DNA of 64,000 bases, taken from NCBI GenBank assembly GCA_026545225.1, contig CM048849.1, positions 28,282,336-28,346,335 on the forward strand, written 5' to 3'. The translations under genes were made by a program, and so were the position numbers. This DNA is from Cornus controversa. Lineage: Eukaryota > Streptophyta > Magnoliopsida > Cornales > Cornaceae. Positions 24,097 to 36,059 of the stretch are shown in pieces; position 1 is the first letter of the stretch, and each line of letters starts with the position of its first letter. Below the pieces are notes generated by a model. The model was not told where the DNA came from. It saw only the letters and a program-made list of their open reading frames with translations, and made no database searches.

Positions 24097-25595
24097 TGAT
24101 AAGTAATGAATATTGCATATTCAATGCCCTTAAAATTATATGAATTAGTGTCTTAGTAATATTTATTTCATATTTTTTATTAATAATTTTAATATTTTTA
24201 TGATTGTAGGTGATTAAGGGTAATTCTGATTAGGAATGGTGAAATCGGGCTACAAATGGTGTTCATTTAGTTATCACTGAAGCTTGGCCCATTAGAGATA
24301 TGTTTATATTGAAGATCCAAACTAAATGGACTAAAGAAATGGGCTGGAAATGAATTTAAATGAAGAAAAGGAGCACGGGCCCATTCGCATAGAAGATTGG
24401 GCCAATTCAGGCCTAAAAAGTCCTGGACCCGTGTTGGTATTCAGACCATAACTCCGTACACGATTGTCAAAACGACCCAAACTCCGCGTGGGTTGAAGGA
24501 AATTCAATTCTGCACAATTTCATATTTCACGAAAATTTCCTAAAACGGACGTTTTCATCAACTTTCTGCCCTATTTGCGCAGCTGCCACTTTTTGGGCGC
24601 AAATGCCACTTTGTGAGGAGCAAGTGCCATTTTATTATGCGCACTTGCCACTTTGGGTAGGCCAGGTGTCCCGTTGGTTTGTTTTCGCAAAGTAAAAAGG
24701 AGGAAACGAAGAAAAACTAGGGTATTCTGGAGGAGGGAAGCAGAGAGAGATATACAGAGGCGATTCGCGACGATACGGGCAAGACGACGACGATTTCATC
24801 ATCGTTCAAGCCTGGACCTCCGATCATGAGCGGCTAAACACCATTCCGGGGAAGTGATGTAACCCTAACCTATCTTTCAATGTATTAGTTTGTATATTAA
24901 TTTGGGAATTATTTATTTTGTGCATTGATTGTATAACCAAGACATAAACAACAGCTGTGCTGTTAGTTTTAATTTTAATGGATTATTTCATTGCATATTT
25001 ACTTTTGTTCTTGTAGAATGAATGCATGTTTGCAGTGACTAGGGTTTAGTTCTTTTCAACTTCTGTGATTTTGTTAAGACAGGTTATACAATAGTTTTCA
25101 CAGATCATTCAATTTAGAGTTTTTATAATTCGTACTAAGCGAAGATGGGTTATCATATCATTAGTTAGTCAGATGTATAGGCCATGCTTAGCGAAGACGA
25201 GTTATGCTTAATTGTATGTTGAATGAATCCTCTTGATAGAACTGAATTTGGCTTGTAGCCATTCTTTTCTAAATGCATAGATTAAACGTCCCAAATTAGT
25301 ACAACTTTCATTGTAAGAAGGTTAGTGGTGAAGTCAATTCCCAGGACCCTCTATCTCCAGTATCAATCATTTATTTATGTTATTTAATTTCAGCAACTTA
25401 ATTTAAAAACAAAACAAATTCTCTTTCAATTAAATTAGACAAGATCTTGATAGCTTAACAACACAACCAATGCAGTCTCTGTGGGTTCGACCCCTGCTCA
25501 CCGCTTTACTAATTTTAGTAGAGTATTTGTAGGGTTTTATAAATTCTTTTTTTTGTCGAGGTGTAAAACAACAACGACATTATTCCATATTATTT
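24097..25595 (+). repeat. Solo LTR inserted in the Helitron Rep gene
   Basis: It starts TGATAAGTAATGAATATTGC, like the other Athila-type LTR starts here (TGATAGACG at 60805). It contains the shared block atgagcggctaaacacc with agtgatgtaaccctaacc and the ggttcgacccctgctcac block near the 3' end. No primer site or internal sequence follows, so it is a solo LTR. The 3' boundary is approximate. Candidate 5-bp flanks are GTCTC (left) and ATCTC (right), one mismatch. Helitron Rep coding continues on both sides (about 24096 and about 25650). Confidence 0.75.
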
Positions 25596-25599
25596 TATC

Positions 25600-26893
25600 T
25601 CGTTTTGCACGTTGAACAGTCTCCCATCTACGATGTTCCACTGTCTTAACTCAGGTTCCCATCCAAGTTCACCGTAAGGAACAACAAAACATAATGTAAA
25701 GGCAAATAAGCTGGGTGACATTCATTAATTCTCATCAGTTCATTATTTCCTCTCAAACGCACAACAATATCTCTCACTCCACTGATTTGAGTTCCATCTC
25801 CTGGTAATATAACTGCAACCTCATTTGCTGTCGGCAGATTATACCTACGTCGATCTACTGTTGAAGATGGAGAATAATAAAGATAGGCAGGTATATTTTG
25901 ATCTGCTGAATTCAATTGCTCTAGTATTGCAAATGCATAGCAAATTTTATTTGAAAATGTGTTATACTGCAACAAAATTTTCTAAATATCTTCCAGAACA
26001 TTCCTCCTCAGATGCGAATTTCTACGACTACGAATGCCTAAAGCCACGTCAGGGTTATAAATATACAGTTGAGCATAACTTACTTCTTGTCCTAATTGGG
26101 GTAAAAGCATCCCTGTACGATGTCGCAGTTCTCCATGAATGGTGAATGATGTTGGACCCCTTCCATTAAGAACTCTATCATCCATTTGAACTCTGAAACT
26201 CGTAAACGCATTTGTTGTATTATATTCTTGAGTATAACGATGAAAGGATTTTGATTTATCATCATCACCGTCGTATAATGATGCAAGTTCTGGAGGGGGT
26301 GTAAGTAGGGCAGGTAATTGAATCTTTTCTTGTAGACAACACGTCCCAAAAAGAGGATACCCGTAAGATGAGTTTTTCAAATTTTCATCCATCCAGTGTA
26401 ACGCTTTACAATAAGGACATGCTACATTCATATTAGCCAACAAATGTTGACCTGGATTATGTTTAGATCGAAAATTGACCGTTACATTGTCACATATGTT
26501 TGATAATTCATCACTCAGATGATCATCTTGAATAACATTTGATTCATTCAATTTCTGATCCAAGAACACATGCCGAGGTCGACGGCGATGCCGAGGCAAA
26601 CCAGGAAAAAATCTTGGTTGTACTAGAGTACGTTCATTTCTCTCCCTTTCTCATCGTAAACGTTGGGCTATTGTAGCTTTTGATGGAGGAGCATGTTCTA
26701 AAATTTGCTGATTTAAATTAGTAAGAAATTCTTGGCTAAGATTTCTAGGAGAAAGATCAAAATGCATTTCTAATTGAGGTGGTGCTTGAATATTAGATGG
26801 CATATTCTCGAAAGTTATCGGAGTTCTTTGTAGAGGAAGAATAGAATGGAACTGATGAGGTGTTGGTATAGTAATTGCAGAAGAGGGCACCAT
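25600..26893 (-). pseudogene. Helitron Rep/helicase protein, N-terminal region
   Basis: Minus-strand frames at 26651-26893, 25982-26599 and 25646-25975. The middle frame has the helitron-like N-terminal zinc-binding block (ACPYCKALHWMDE ... YPLFGTCC) and LTPPPELASLYDG. The last frame has RRYNLPTANEVAVILPGDGT and HPAYLPLHYVLLF, all conserved in plant Helitron proteins. Frameshifts and stops separate the three pieces, near 26600-26650 and 25976. The solo LTR follows downstream. Confidence 0.85.
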
Positions 26894-26970
26894 AGAATGT
26901 GCTAACGCAACTTTTGAGATATTACAATTAAGCTCCTATAAGATGTTAATAAACTCTTAAAATGATTGTA

Positions 26971-27144
26971 AATGTTGGTTTTAGCATTCTATGCTAAATG
27001 TGATAGATAACTACAGAAACTTTTAAAATAATATAAGCAAAAAATCCCTAAATGTTGGTTTTAACATTCTATGCTAAATATTTGTAGAAATGTGACAGAT
27101 AACTACATAAAATTCTAAAATAATATAAGCAAAAGATCCCTAAA
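26971..27144. repeat. Direct tandem duplication, about 80-95 bp unit
   Basis: aatgttggttttagcattctatgctaaat ... ataatataagcaaaaaatccct occurs twice. The second copy has a 10-bp insertion (atttgtagaa). It lies just upstream of the Helitron gene. Confidence 0.8.
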
Positions 27145-29540
27145 TGATGGTAATTGAAAATATGAAAAAAAAGTAATGTTTACATGTGTATAGTAACTGA
27201 AACAAAATTAATGGTAAAAACACACCCCCACTTTTTCCTTTCCCTTGCGCGAAATGCAAGGCTCTGAATGTTTTTTGGCCACCTGAAATTATTAAAAAAA
27301 TGAGTAAAAAATAAACAAAATTAATAAAAATTATAACAAATAAAAAAATGTAATGAGTGGACTCACCTTCCTAGCTCTAATGATATTGAGCTCATGTTCA
27401 TCACGAATAACAATAGAATAATTTCTTTTTTTTAAGAAATTAACCTACATATTAAAGTCAGTCAAATCTTAAAAATAAGGTAAGTAAGCTATAGATGTAA
27501 TAAAAGAATAAAAAATAAATAATAAGCTTACAATGCAATTGACATCATGATTCGCCTGAATAATATGCAAAATGAAAAAGTTTAAAAAATTTAAAAATCA
27601 CACATAGAAATTGATAAGTGTAAAAGGAATATATAAAAAGTTTATAAAGAAACTAACTTACATTCCCAAATATGGTGAAGTTATCCACTTGTGTGCCACT
27701 AATCAAGGGAGATGAAAAACAAAGTCCAATGAATAAAGTCAATTTATTAAATGGAGAACCAAACTTAAAATTGATATTTTTACTACTCAATTGAATAAAA
27801 AGAGATAGAGAAAGTTAATTAAAGCTACAGAGTCAGATTATAAGTATAGATAAATTCATTGAATAAAAAGAAATGGGAAAAGCTAATTAAAAATAGAAGC
27901 ACCATCCACAACCAGAGAAAGAAAGGGGATTATTTAAGATATACTGGTAAAAAACAAACCATTATATTATTAAATTAATATTATATTATAGGTACTGGAC
28001 AATTTTTCTTTAGAAATCTTCTAATTAAAAGTTCATCTATTTGTCATTTAGTTGGTTTTTCCTTTTTTGTACCTATGGTTGGGTTTATGGTAGGTGTCCA
28101 TTGTGTAGTGAAACACTTCTTCAAGTCAAAGTCATATTTGTTTTTCTTTTCATTTTTGACACCAAGGTTAGAATAATCTATAACCTAATTTTCCACTCCT
28201 ACTTTCTAAATATGATTTTATTATTATTTTTTAGCACAACCTCAATGTGGAAATGACTACACCTCAATTAATTTTACTATATCACGGGTTAGAGATATTA
28301 AATTAATTCCCCTCTCCCCAATCCCCTTCCTGAAAGGACAAAATAAAATAACTTCTGAGAAAAAGGATTTAATGAACATACGCATGAAAGGTCAATTTTA
28401 TCTAAATTCTAACTTACACTGATTCTGCTTCTATTTAACTTCAATCCATGCATTTCATGGCATTAAGATGCTAATTGAAGCCTTTGTTCACTATACTTTT
28501 CTTTCAATTAAAATGAAAGGTTCGCAACCATGTAGCTTCTCTCTTCAAATTTCAGCACATTCTGACCAAATAATTTCATCAAACCCAATTTTTTTGAAAA
28601 CTTTAAACAAACAATAAAAAAATACTCTCAAGAATTTCATAATCAATAAAAGACACAATATTCAAGATACTTGAGAATACCTCTCAATTGGTTGAGTTGC
28701 CGTGCACTGAACTATTAGTATTTGAAAACCTTAACTGGCTTTTCCTATCCTACTAAAAATTCTAGTAAAACAGGCGGATAAGCATACACATTGTATAAAG
28801 CAAAGTACTTCCTCTCTAGTAGATATAACTAAGATTCTTTTATATGTAGCTTCAAATATGCCAGAACCATGTTCCTTTATTTGGGTCACAAAATTTAGTA
28901 AAACAACTTGAACAAAATTATACTTGAACAAACTTTTTTTTAAATGGAGCAAATTAAAAAAATTTATATTTTTTCCATGATAACCAAATAGAAAAAAATT
29001 AGCCTTCTAAGTTTCCTCTCTCTCCGGCACACATACGGGTCTAAAGAAGATATCTTTAGTTGTTGGCTTTGTTTCTTCCTCATTCATTCTCAAGAATTAA
29101 ATAGAGCTCAAAAGAGAACCACGAAAAAAATTACATCAATACAATGAATGAAAAGCTAGACATAGTTCATAGAATTTCAATTGTCGTGCACTGAACAAAA
29201 ATTAAAACTTTAACTGTACACATTGTATCAACCAAAGTACTTTGTTATGAGCCTAATATGAGTCTGCCTTAATTCTAGAGGAGATATCAACTAAGATTGT
29301 AAACTGCTAGGAGTTTTTCAAAGAGAGCATTAGAGGCGTGACAATGATCATGGGAGAAATAGATATATACCAAAACAGTAAGAAGTTAACAGGGGTATGG
29401 GGATAACATTTTGATAACAATCACAGACAACACAAATAGATTGCAAAAAAGATGAGTTACCTAGAAATACAATCAAATAGAATGCAATGAATGAAACAAA
29501 TTAAGGAACACCCAAAAAAAACAACACTCAATTGGAAAAG
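27145..29540. other. Helitron non-coding stretch
   Basis: AT-rich sequence with no coding frame of note. Two copies of a gagttgccgtgcactgaac-like block occur near 28693 and 29180, suggesting an old partial duplication. Confidence 0.55.
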
Positions 29541-29559
29541 GTTTTAGAGAGAGAACAAC

Positions 29560-29785
29560 AAAGTCCACCAAGTCCACTTAACACAAAGTCCATTTGCCAT
29601 AAACTCCACCAAAAATAATCCAAACACAACAACACAAAGTTTCACCAAAAATAATCCAAACACAAAAACACAAAGTCTACTTATCACAAAGTCCACCAAA
29701 AATAATCCAATCTCACCACCACAAAAGTTCACCAAAAAAAATCCAATCAGAACAACACAAAGTCCACCAAAATAACATAACATAA
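29560..29785. repeat. Minisatellite built on caaagtccaccaaaaataatcc
   Basis: About five degenerate copies of a 40-60 bp unit with the core cacaaagt(c/t)(c/t)accaaaaataatccaa. Confidence 0.75.
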
Positions 29786-29935
29786 CAAACACAACATAAC
29801 AACCATTTCTACGTACCTTGGGGAAACGACGGTTGGTGGGGGCAAGGGAGTTGAAGCGGCAGTAGATCGCATTACCGTAGTGGTGATCGCAGGTGGTGTG
29901 TGCACCGTGGATAGACCTGATGTGTCCTCAATGGC

Positions 29936-30452
29936 CATGTTTGTGATCGATGGAGAGAGTGAGAGAAGGAATTAACTTGAACAAGTGGAGGGAGCTCACC
30001 TTGGATAAGTAAGGGAGAAGGAACTTGAACGTGAAAGAGACTTTAGAGAGAGAGAGGAAAGAGAGCTTCTTCAATGGCCATGTCTGTGATCGATGGAGAG
30101 AGGGAGAGAAGGAATTAACTTGAACAAGTGGAGGGAGCTCACCATGGATAAGTAAGGGAAAAGGAACTTGAATGCGAAAGAGAGTTTAGAGAGAGAGAGG
30201 AAAGAGAACTTCTTCAGACCCGTTTGTGTACTGAGAGAGAGGAAACTTGAACAGGTTGACTGGTTGAGATAAGAGAAGAAGAGAGATAGAGAGAGGGGGG
30301 GAGTGAGCTTCTGTGAAGAGGAAGGCTTCTGTGATGATGGGACAAAGAGAGATAGCGTGTACACACATAACACAGATCAATATGTAGAGAGAGAGAAGAA
30401 AATGAACTTCTGTGATGATGGGACAAAGAGAGATAGCGTGTACACACACAGC
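29936..30452. repeat. Tandem duplications near the Helitron 5' end
   Basis: A 142-bp unit (starting catgtttgtgatcgatgg) repeats at 29936 and 30078, with a third partial copy near 30187. A second repeat, gatgatgggacaaagagagatag, recurs at about 30332 and about 30413 (81-bp step). GA-rich runs dominate. Confidence 0.8.
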
Positions 30453-30539
30453 ACAGAGTATCTGAGAGCACTATAATCAATGTATATAATAATACTATTA
30501 AATATATAGATAGATAATATAATATAAAATTATAATGGG

Positions 30540-30700
30540 TGAATTGGTACCGTTAGATTAGATTGTAATTTGAAGGAGTTATTTTAGACCGTAGATAGTT
30601 ATAGATATTTTAAATCGTAGGATTGGATTTTTAAGTATTTTTGACCGTTAGATGATGAATATTTTTTGGAGGGAAATTTGAACTCAAAGTTGAAATGTAA
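30540..30700 (-). repeat. Dispersed ctaacggtc-type repeat, copy 1
   Basis: The reverse complement matches 57945-58110 in order: ttcatcatctaacggtc, aaaatatctat(a/g), tatctacggtctaaaat, a second cggt block, and ttcaaattt. It lies just outside the Helitron 5' end. Confidence 0.7.
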
Positions 30701-31732
30701 TATAGATATATACGATTACTCTTACATGTATATCTGTATTTGCATAATTGATTTTACAAATTGGAGGCAAAGAGTCCAAGATGATTTGGACTCCAAGTGA
30801 TTCGATACAGAGTGGAAGACTGGAAAAGAAGCATGAGGTGAAGAGTTAAGCTTGAAAAAGGACTTTGTGAAGGCCGATGACCATGAAGAAAGGGCTGATT
30901 ATGGAAAAACTGCTCGTGGATAAGGAAGCATATAATTAAGTTATAACTGCAAAGTCGGCTATATAGAGGAATATGGTCTGAACACATGCAATGGACAGTT
31001 GGCATCAAACAAGTACACCTATGATTTTTGGCTATATTAGAAGACTTGGTTAAACATGGACTCTATACAAATAAAGGCCACACTGAGGATAAAGTTGAGT
31101 TGGACTTGGACCTTAGAAGGGCTAATGCTAGTACACTACAATCATGGGTTGTTGAAGATACGATGCATTAGGAATACAGTTGATTTATTTCTTTTATTAT
31201 TTTATTTTTTGCATTATTTTGTAATTTAGGATTAAGTGCAAGTGATGTATTTCTTTTCTTCTATAAGTAAAAGTACAGAACTCTGTATTAAGGGTTCCAA
31301 ACAACTATCACAAAATAATTTTATTACGTGAAAATTATCTCTCTCATGATATTCGTTGAGAATATTGCTCTATTTCCTTCATATATTTTTCTCCCTCAAA
31401 TTGCTTACTCTCAGCCTCCTCTAATCTGTCCATTAGTCTACTTTTCCCTCTTTCTACATCCTTCCTTGCTATCCTCCATCTTCTATCTCCTCCCTTTCTA
31501 CAATTCAGTGTTGTAATTCTTTGCACACGGTTAAAAGTCCTCTTAATTGAGCCAGGGAAAGAACTCAATAGGTAGTTTCATATTCTCTCTCCCTAGCCAA
31601 TTACCTGATCCAACAAGACCTCCAACAGAGACGCTTGTGTTCGATTAAATCATTTACATCGAGCCAACAGTACGGCTCTGGCATGCCCACAATCAATCGG
31701 CCTACTTGACTGATCAATTTATAACCGAACAA
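30701..31732. other. LTR-like sequence inside the inverted-repeat element (tentative)
   Basis: Plus-strand features recall a retrotransposon LTR: a T-rich block before ttcttctataagtaaaag, a pyrimidine-rich leader (31330-31510), and ccagggaaagaactcaatag near 31551. No end repeats, primer site or coding domain were found, so this stays a suggestion. Confidence 0.3.
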
Positions 31733-32955
31733 CTTCTAACCATCTTTTTGTTGCCTTCGCTTCACTGCTTTAGCCTCTCTAGCTTTAGCAGAGACAACAT
31801 AGAACATCCATTATTCTCACATCCATTGCAATTACAGGTTTATTGATCCAAATACTAATATATACAATTAAATAGGGGACATATAGAAAGCAAAGAGGTA
31901 GTCATGATAAAATAGCTTCACACAAAAAAAGATTGCCTACGCAAAGGATTATTTCCCCAGAGAGAATTATCCGCGTAAAAGAATCATCCATTAAATCTTA
32001 CTATAATTATGTGTTTTTAGCCATCTTTTTGTTCAAAGACCATCAAGGTCCAATATATGACTTTAGTCTTAAGATTTTTCTCAACACGCTAATTGGTCCA
32101 AGAGTCGTGGTAAGGCTCTAAGTCACTATTGAATTATGTTGGCTTGAATTATGTTTCCTTCTTATGGATGGAGAGGGAAAGTCAACTATGAATCTTGAAA
32201 ACCAGAAGATACAGGGATAGTGAAAAGACAGGGCCAACTAATCATTTGAATTAATTATGGAGTGCAAATGAAGTTGTCACAAATATAGAACAAAGTATTA
32301 TTGCGAGTTGTGTTTGAGTACATGAGTAGTGTGTATTACATTCTTTTTTATGTAGTATATTCATAAAAAATTAAGGAATTACTTAATTTTAAAAAAAATT
32401 TACTTAAGTTTTTACTTATTTTCAATAATTTATTTTAATAAGAAAAAATTGATTAAGCATAATTCAATAATAAAGGGCATTATGGTTATTTAATGAAAAA
32501 TAAGTAACGAAATGTGATAGTTTAGGGAGGTTTTGTGTACAAAATATAGTTTAGGAGGATTAATTGCCAAAAAAAAAAAAAATTATGGGGGTTTTCTCTT
32601 ATTGTGGATAAAGTATAGAGTTTTTTTTTGGCATTTTACTCTAATATGTTAAATTTTTCATCATTGGTTATTACCTGAGAAAAAAAATCATTAATTGTTG
32701 TTTTGGTCATCCTAAAATACTTTCAATGATTTATCTCAATGAAGCTTAATGTGTATGATAGTTTTTGGATGAAGAGGATCAATCGTCAATAAACAAACAG
32801 CGTTTTTAACTAATCAGTCCTTAAATCTATTGTACAATATTAACATCTCTTAATTCGAAAAAAAATTTAATTCTTTTAAAATATTAATCAATTGAATGTA
32901 GAGATAATTTCATACTTAATAATGAAATCTCAGATCAATTTTTGTACATGTATAT
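31733..32955 (-). repeat. Right arm of the long inverted repeat
   Basis: Inverted copy of 20561-21345, starting at cttctaaccatctttttgttg. It contains an extra block of about 450 bp (about 32015-32460) with no match in the left arm. It ends in a TA microsatellite at about 32951-32975. Confidence 0.85.
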
Positions 32956-33229
32956 ATATATATATATATATATGGACATAAAAAGAGTGAGAGAGGAATT
33001 GAACCGAAAAGGTTGTTGAAGAAGCATGCAATTACACGCCTAACATGTGTTTGAAGGTTGGGGTCTTGAGGGGTTTGAAGAAAGAGCATCTTCTTGGCCT
33101 CGTTTCTCCATCGTTTTCATTACCAGTGTGTCATTGCAACCGTCGTCAGAGCCCCTTCACCTATCGTGTTCCATGTTCGGTTACAATTTTGAAAAGACAA
33201 TCAAGGGTTGAAATTTTAATCCATTACCG

Positions 33230-33400
33230 GAATCCCATATATATATATATATTTTTGGATAAATTACACTTACAGAAGTTCCGTAAATATACACCTACCT
33301 TCTGTCTTATATACAAAATTACACTTACCTGTCATGTTAGAGCTAACGAGAGAATGTTGTTAATGATTATTGTATAATTACATTTCTATCCTTACAACAT
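33230..33400. other. Possible single Mutator-like terminus
   Basis: ttttggataaattacacttac ... acctacctt resembles the terminal sequence of Mutator-like elements such as the one at 48314 (GGGTAAATTACC). No partner end was found nearby, so it may be a fragment. Confidence 0.3.
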
Positions 33401-33819
33401 CATACAAATTAATAATTTTTGTATATACATTGATTACATTGACCTTTAATGATCGTTATCAAAAGAAAACATGAAATTACAAAAATACAAATGTCAAACA
33501 TCATAATTCGTCATGCTACGATCGATCAAATTTGATTGCCTTTTCTTTTAATCCATAAAATATCTTAATTCATGCTCCAACAAACATCAACACCAATGTG
33601 TTTCTCAGTTTTCACTAACATGTACCCAGTAACATTGTCTAAAATATTTTTTTATGCAAAACTTTTTTTGTGTAAAGTAATGTTTTTTCTTCATATTTTC
33701 TGTGTTTGGCTTCAATCCTCAAAATGTTTACCAGAGACAAATATAACCTTATTAAGTCAAAATAAATATGACAATCCCATCACATTTTTAAACAAGAAGC
33801 CTCAACATATCACTAAGAC

Positions 33820-33930
33820 AACACGATAGAGAGAGAGAGAGAGTTTGCAGTGTACCCGTGGCAGTAGATTGGCTTGATCAGGTGGAGAGAGAGAGAGAGA
33901 GTTTGTAGTGTACCCATGTAGTAGATGGAC
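33820..33930. repeat. Tandem duplication with GA runs
   Basis: gagagagagagagtttg(c/t)agtgtaccc(g/a)tg occurs twice, at about 33828 and about 33886. The rest of 33400-34740 is AT-rich with no gene signal. Confidence 0.75.
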
Positions 33931-34739
33931 TTGGATCTGGTTGGTGATGATTGATATATAAGTGAAAGAGCTAAGAGAGAAAAGATTAGCAGGAGAATGA
34001 GAACAACCTTTGAATATGCCGTCTTTCAACAGAGAAGGAGTCTCAACGACATTATTTGTGTTGAGAGTGATTTCAGAGTAATGCTATAATGTCCGAATAA
34101 ATTTTTTTGGTGATTTCAAAAAACAGCGATAGTAATCAATAAAATAGAGTGGTTTAATTCGACGATTGTCACATCAATCGATATAAAAATCGATTGAGAC
34201 TTTATCATTTTTCTTTCGTAAGTTAACTTATCCACATTGAATCAGGAAGTCGATTTTGCCAAATAAGTGTAAAAATTTGACCAAGCTTTTTAAGAAACCA
34301 AAAAATGAAAAATATGAAAATTATTTTTTTAAAAAGTTTTACGGCAAAACAAATGGTGCAACATGTTAAAATGTGCTTGCGACTCTGGTAGAGAAGAGTC
34401 ATGATTTTTGAGCGAATGAATGTGCACTAAGCAGAAGGTCGAGTGACGTGAATGCATCCAACGGCCCAGGTGATTTGAATTTATCCAACGGCTACATATC
34501 ATTGAATGCATCCAAGGGCTGTAGTGACTTGAATGCAACAAATGCTAGTCGTCATTGGGCCAGCCTGTTACGTGCATTCATTCGACTCAAACATCATGGG
34601 AGAGAAAGGTGGTTGCCTGCTAAGTTTTGGAAGACTCCAAGAGATTAATTAATATCAGCCTGTTACGTGCAATTCTTTCGGACTTTTTTTAGAGTGGTAA
34701 TATTGGCGTTCGAAAAATAACGTCAGACACTTCATCATA

Positions 34740-35080
34740 TTTTTTAAAAAACCACTACTGCCACCATTACCTTCACTGCCACCACCACCACGACCTCCCC
34801 ATCACGATCGTTACTGATACTTTCGACCACTGCCACCATCATCGCCGTCGCTACCACCACTACTACTACCACTGCCATTGTTGTCACCGCTTTCCACCAC
34901 CACCACCACCACCTTTACCACCACTATCACCGCTACCTCCACTTTCACCTCCACCATCGTTTCCCACCACTTCCACCACCACTACCTCCACCATTGCCAA
35001 CTTCTTACTTCCAATACTGTCTCAACCCCTATTGTCAACTTCGTGCTTTCTGAGGGTCATAATCGTTATTAAGGATAAGA
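34740..35080. repeat. Low-complexity (ACC)n-rich stretch
   Basis: Degenerate accaccact-type trinucleotide repeats. The open frame at 34878-35072 is a product of the repeat and is not called as a gene. 35080-36050 is AT-rich without recognised features. Confidence 0.7.
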
Positions 35081-36059
35081 GATAATATTGTCAACAAAAA
35101 AATAATTTAAAAATTGAACTATATTTAAAAAATGCAATAGCCAAACGCCTTTTTTATCTTAAATTCCTTCAAACAAAATTTCTTTTACAAAGACCTTATC
35201 ACATGAAGTCCTTTCAATATTAGAAAGCTCCTCCAAACGGAACCTTAATCTACTCAAGATTGTTCACACTCCACATTTGGAGCATTATATATGCCAACAA
35301 ATTGTTTTTAGTGTGGCAAAAAAAAAATACGCATGTAAAAGCTGTACATATATATAAATCCATTTATGGATGGTTTCATGGGTTGTTATCCGTGACACGT
35401 GTTTGTATTCCATTCCTCCAATCCCAAAATACAAAAACAATGACGCCTCTATAATCAAATTAAATAATACATAGTTTGTGCGATTTTATTCAGGTTAGGT
35501 GTATATAGCTTTAGTATTTAATACATATACTTTAGTGTATATATATCTAACTGTCTATTAATTAAAAATATTTAACAATTCGAAAAAGGACAATACTTAG
35601 GTAATCAACCACCAGTAACTACCTATCATGTTCTGATCACCAATCACAATTAGACACATCAACTTTACTTGCATATAATGAAATTTCACATTTATTGTTC
35701 TGGTTACTCTATACATTAAAGGTGAAGTGTTACTCTATACCTAACTATTGTCCATTTGAAAAATTCATAAAGTTCATGTGATATGGTGTGAGTTGAATGG
35801 CAATGAATTTATCAGTACTTGAGCTTATTAAGGTTTTAATACATTGAGTGTGGGATGGGTTAGCCCCTGACCTATTCAACAGCCTGAGTCCCACCCATTT
35901 GTTATGCAACAAATTTTTAGAATATATATTTTACTTTTACAAAACATAATCGAAGATATCCCTAGATTTTTATTTGTCATTTTTTAATAATTGAATGCCA
36001 TTGTAGATGCATGGCACGTGGCATTGTGGTTGCTCCTTTGTAGCATTCAAGAAGTCATT

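Larger units (their letters stand above)
21640..30510 (-). mobile_element. Helitron, 8.87 kb, both ends recognisable, coding region defective
   Basis: On the minus strand it starts TCTATATATTTAATAG at 30510 and ends CTAG at 21640, with a short GC-rich hairpin just before the end. The flanks are A on the 5' side and T on the 3' side, as expected for insertion into an AT dinucleotide. It encodes Rep/helicase pieces on the minus strand (22102-26893). About 3.6 kb of non-coding sequence separates the 5' end from the gene. A solo LTR (about 1.5 kb) is inserted in the gene. Confidence 0.85.
20561..32955. mobile_element. Long-inverted-repeat element hosting the Helitron
   Basis: Two arms, 20561-21345 and 31733-32955, are inverted copies of each other. 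The right arm carries an extra block of about 450 bp (about 32015-32460) that the left arm lacks. Between the arms lie the Helitron and about 1.5 kb of other sequence. Long inverted repeats of this size suggest a Mutator-like or foldback DNA transposon, but the outer ends lie in AT-rich sequence and no target duplication could be fixed. An inverted duplication made by rearrangement is an alternative. Confidence 0.6.

Noticed and set aside
29560-29785. Possible CRISPR-like array
   Set aside because: The repeats are degenerate and of uneven spacing in a plant nuclear context; a minisatellite explains them.
30071-30480. Overlapping Ser/Leu-rich minus-strand ORFs with signal-peptide-like runs
   Set aside because: They follow the GA/CT-rich tandem duplications at the Helitron 5' end, all three frames stay open, and no family is recognised.
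33230-33400. Complete Mutator-like element
   Set aside because: Only one terminus-like sequence is visible and no inverted partner or target duplication was found.
34878-35072. Thr/His-rich ORF
   Set aside because: Arises from an (ACC)n-type low-complexity repeat with no domain or codon signal.
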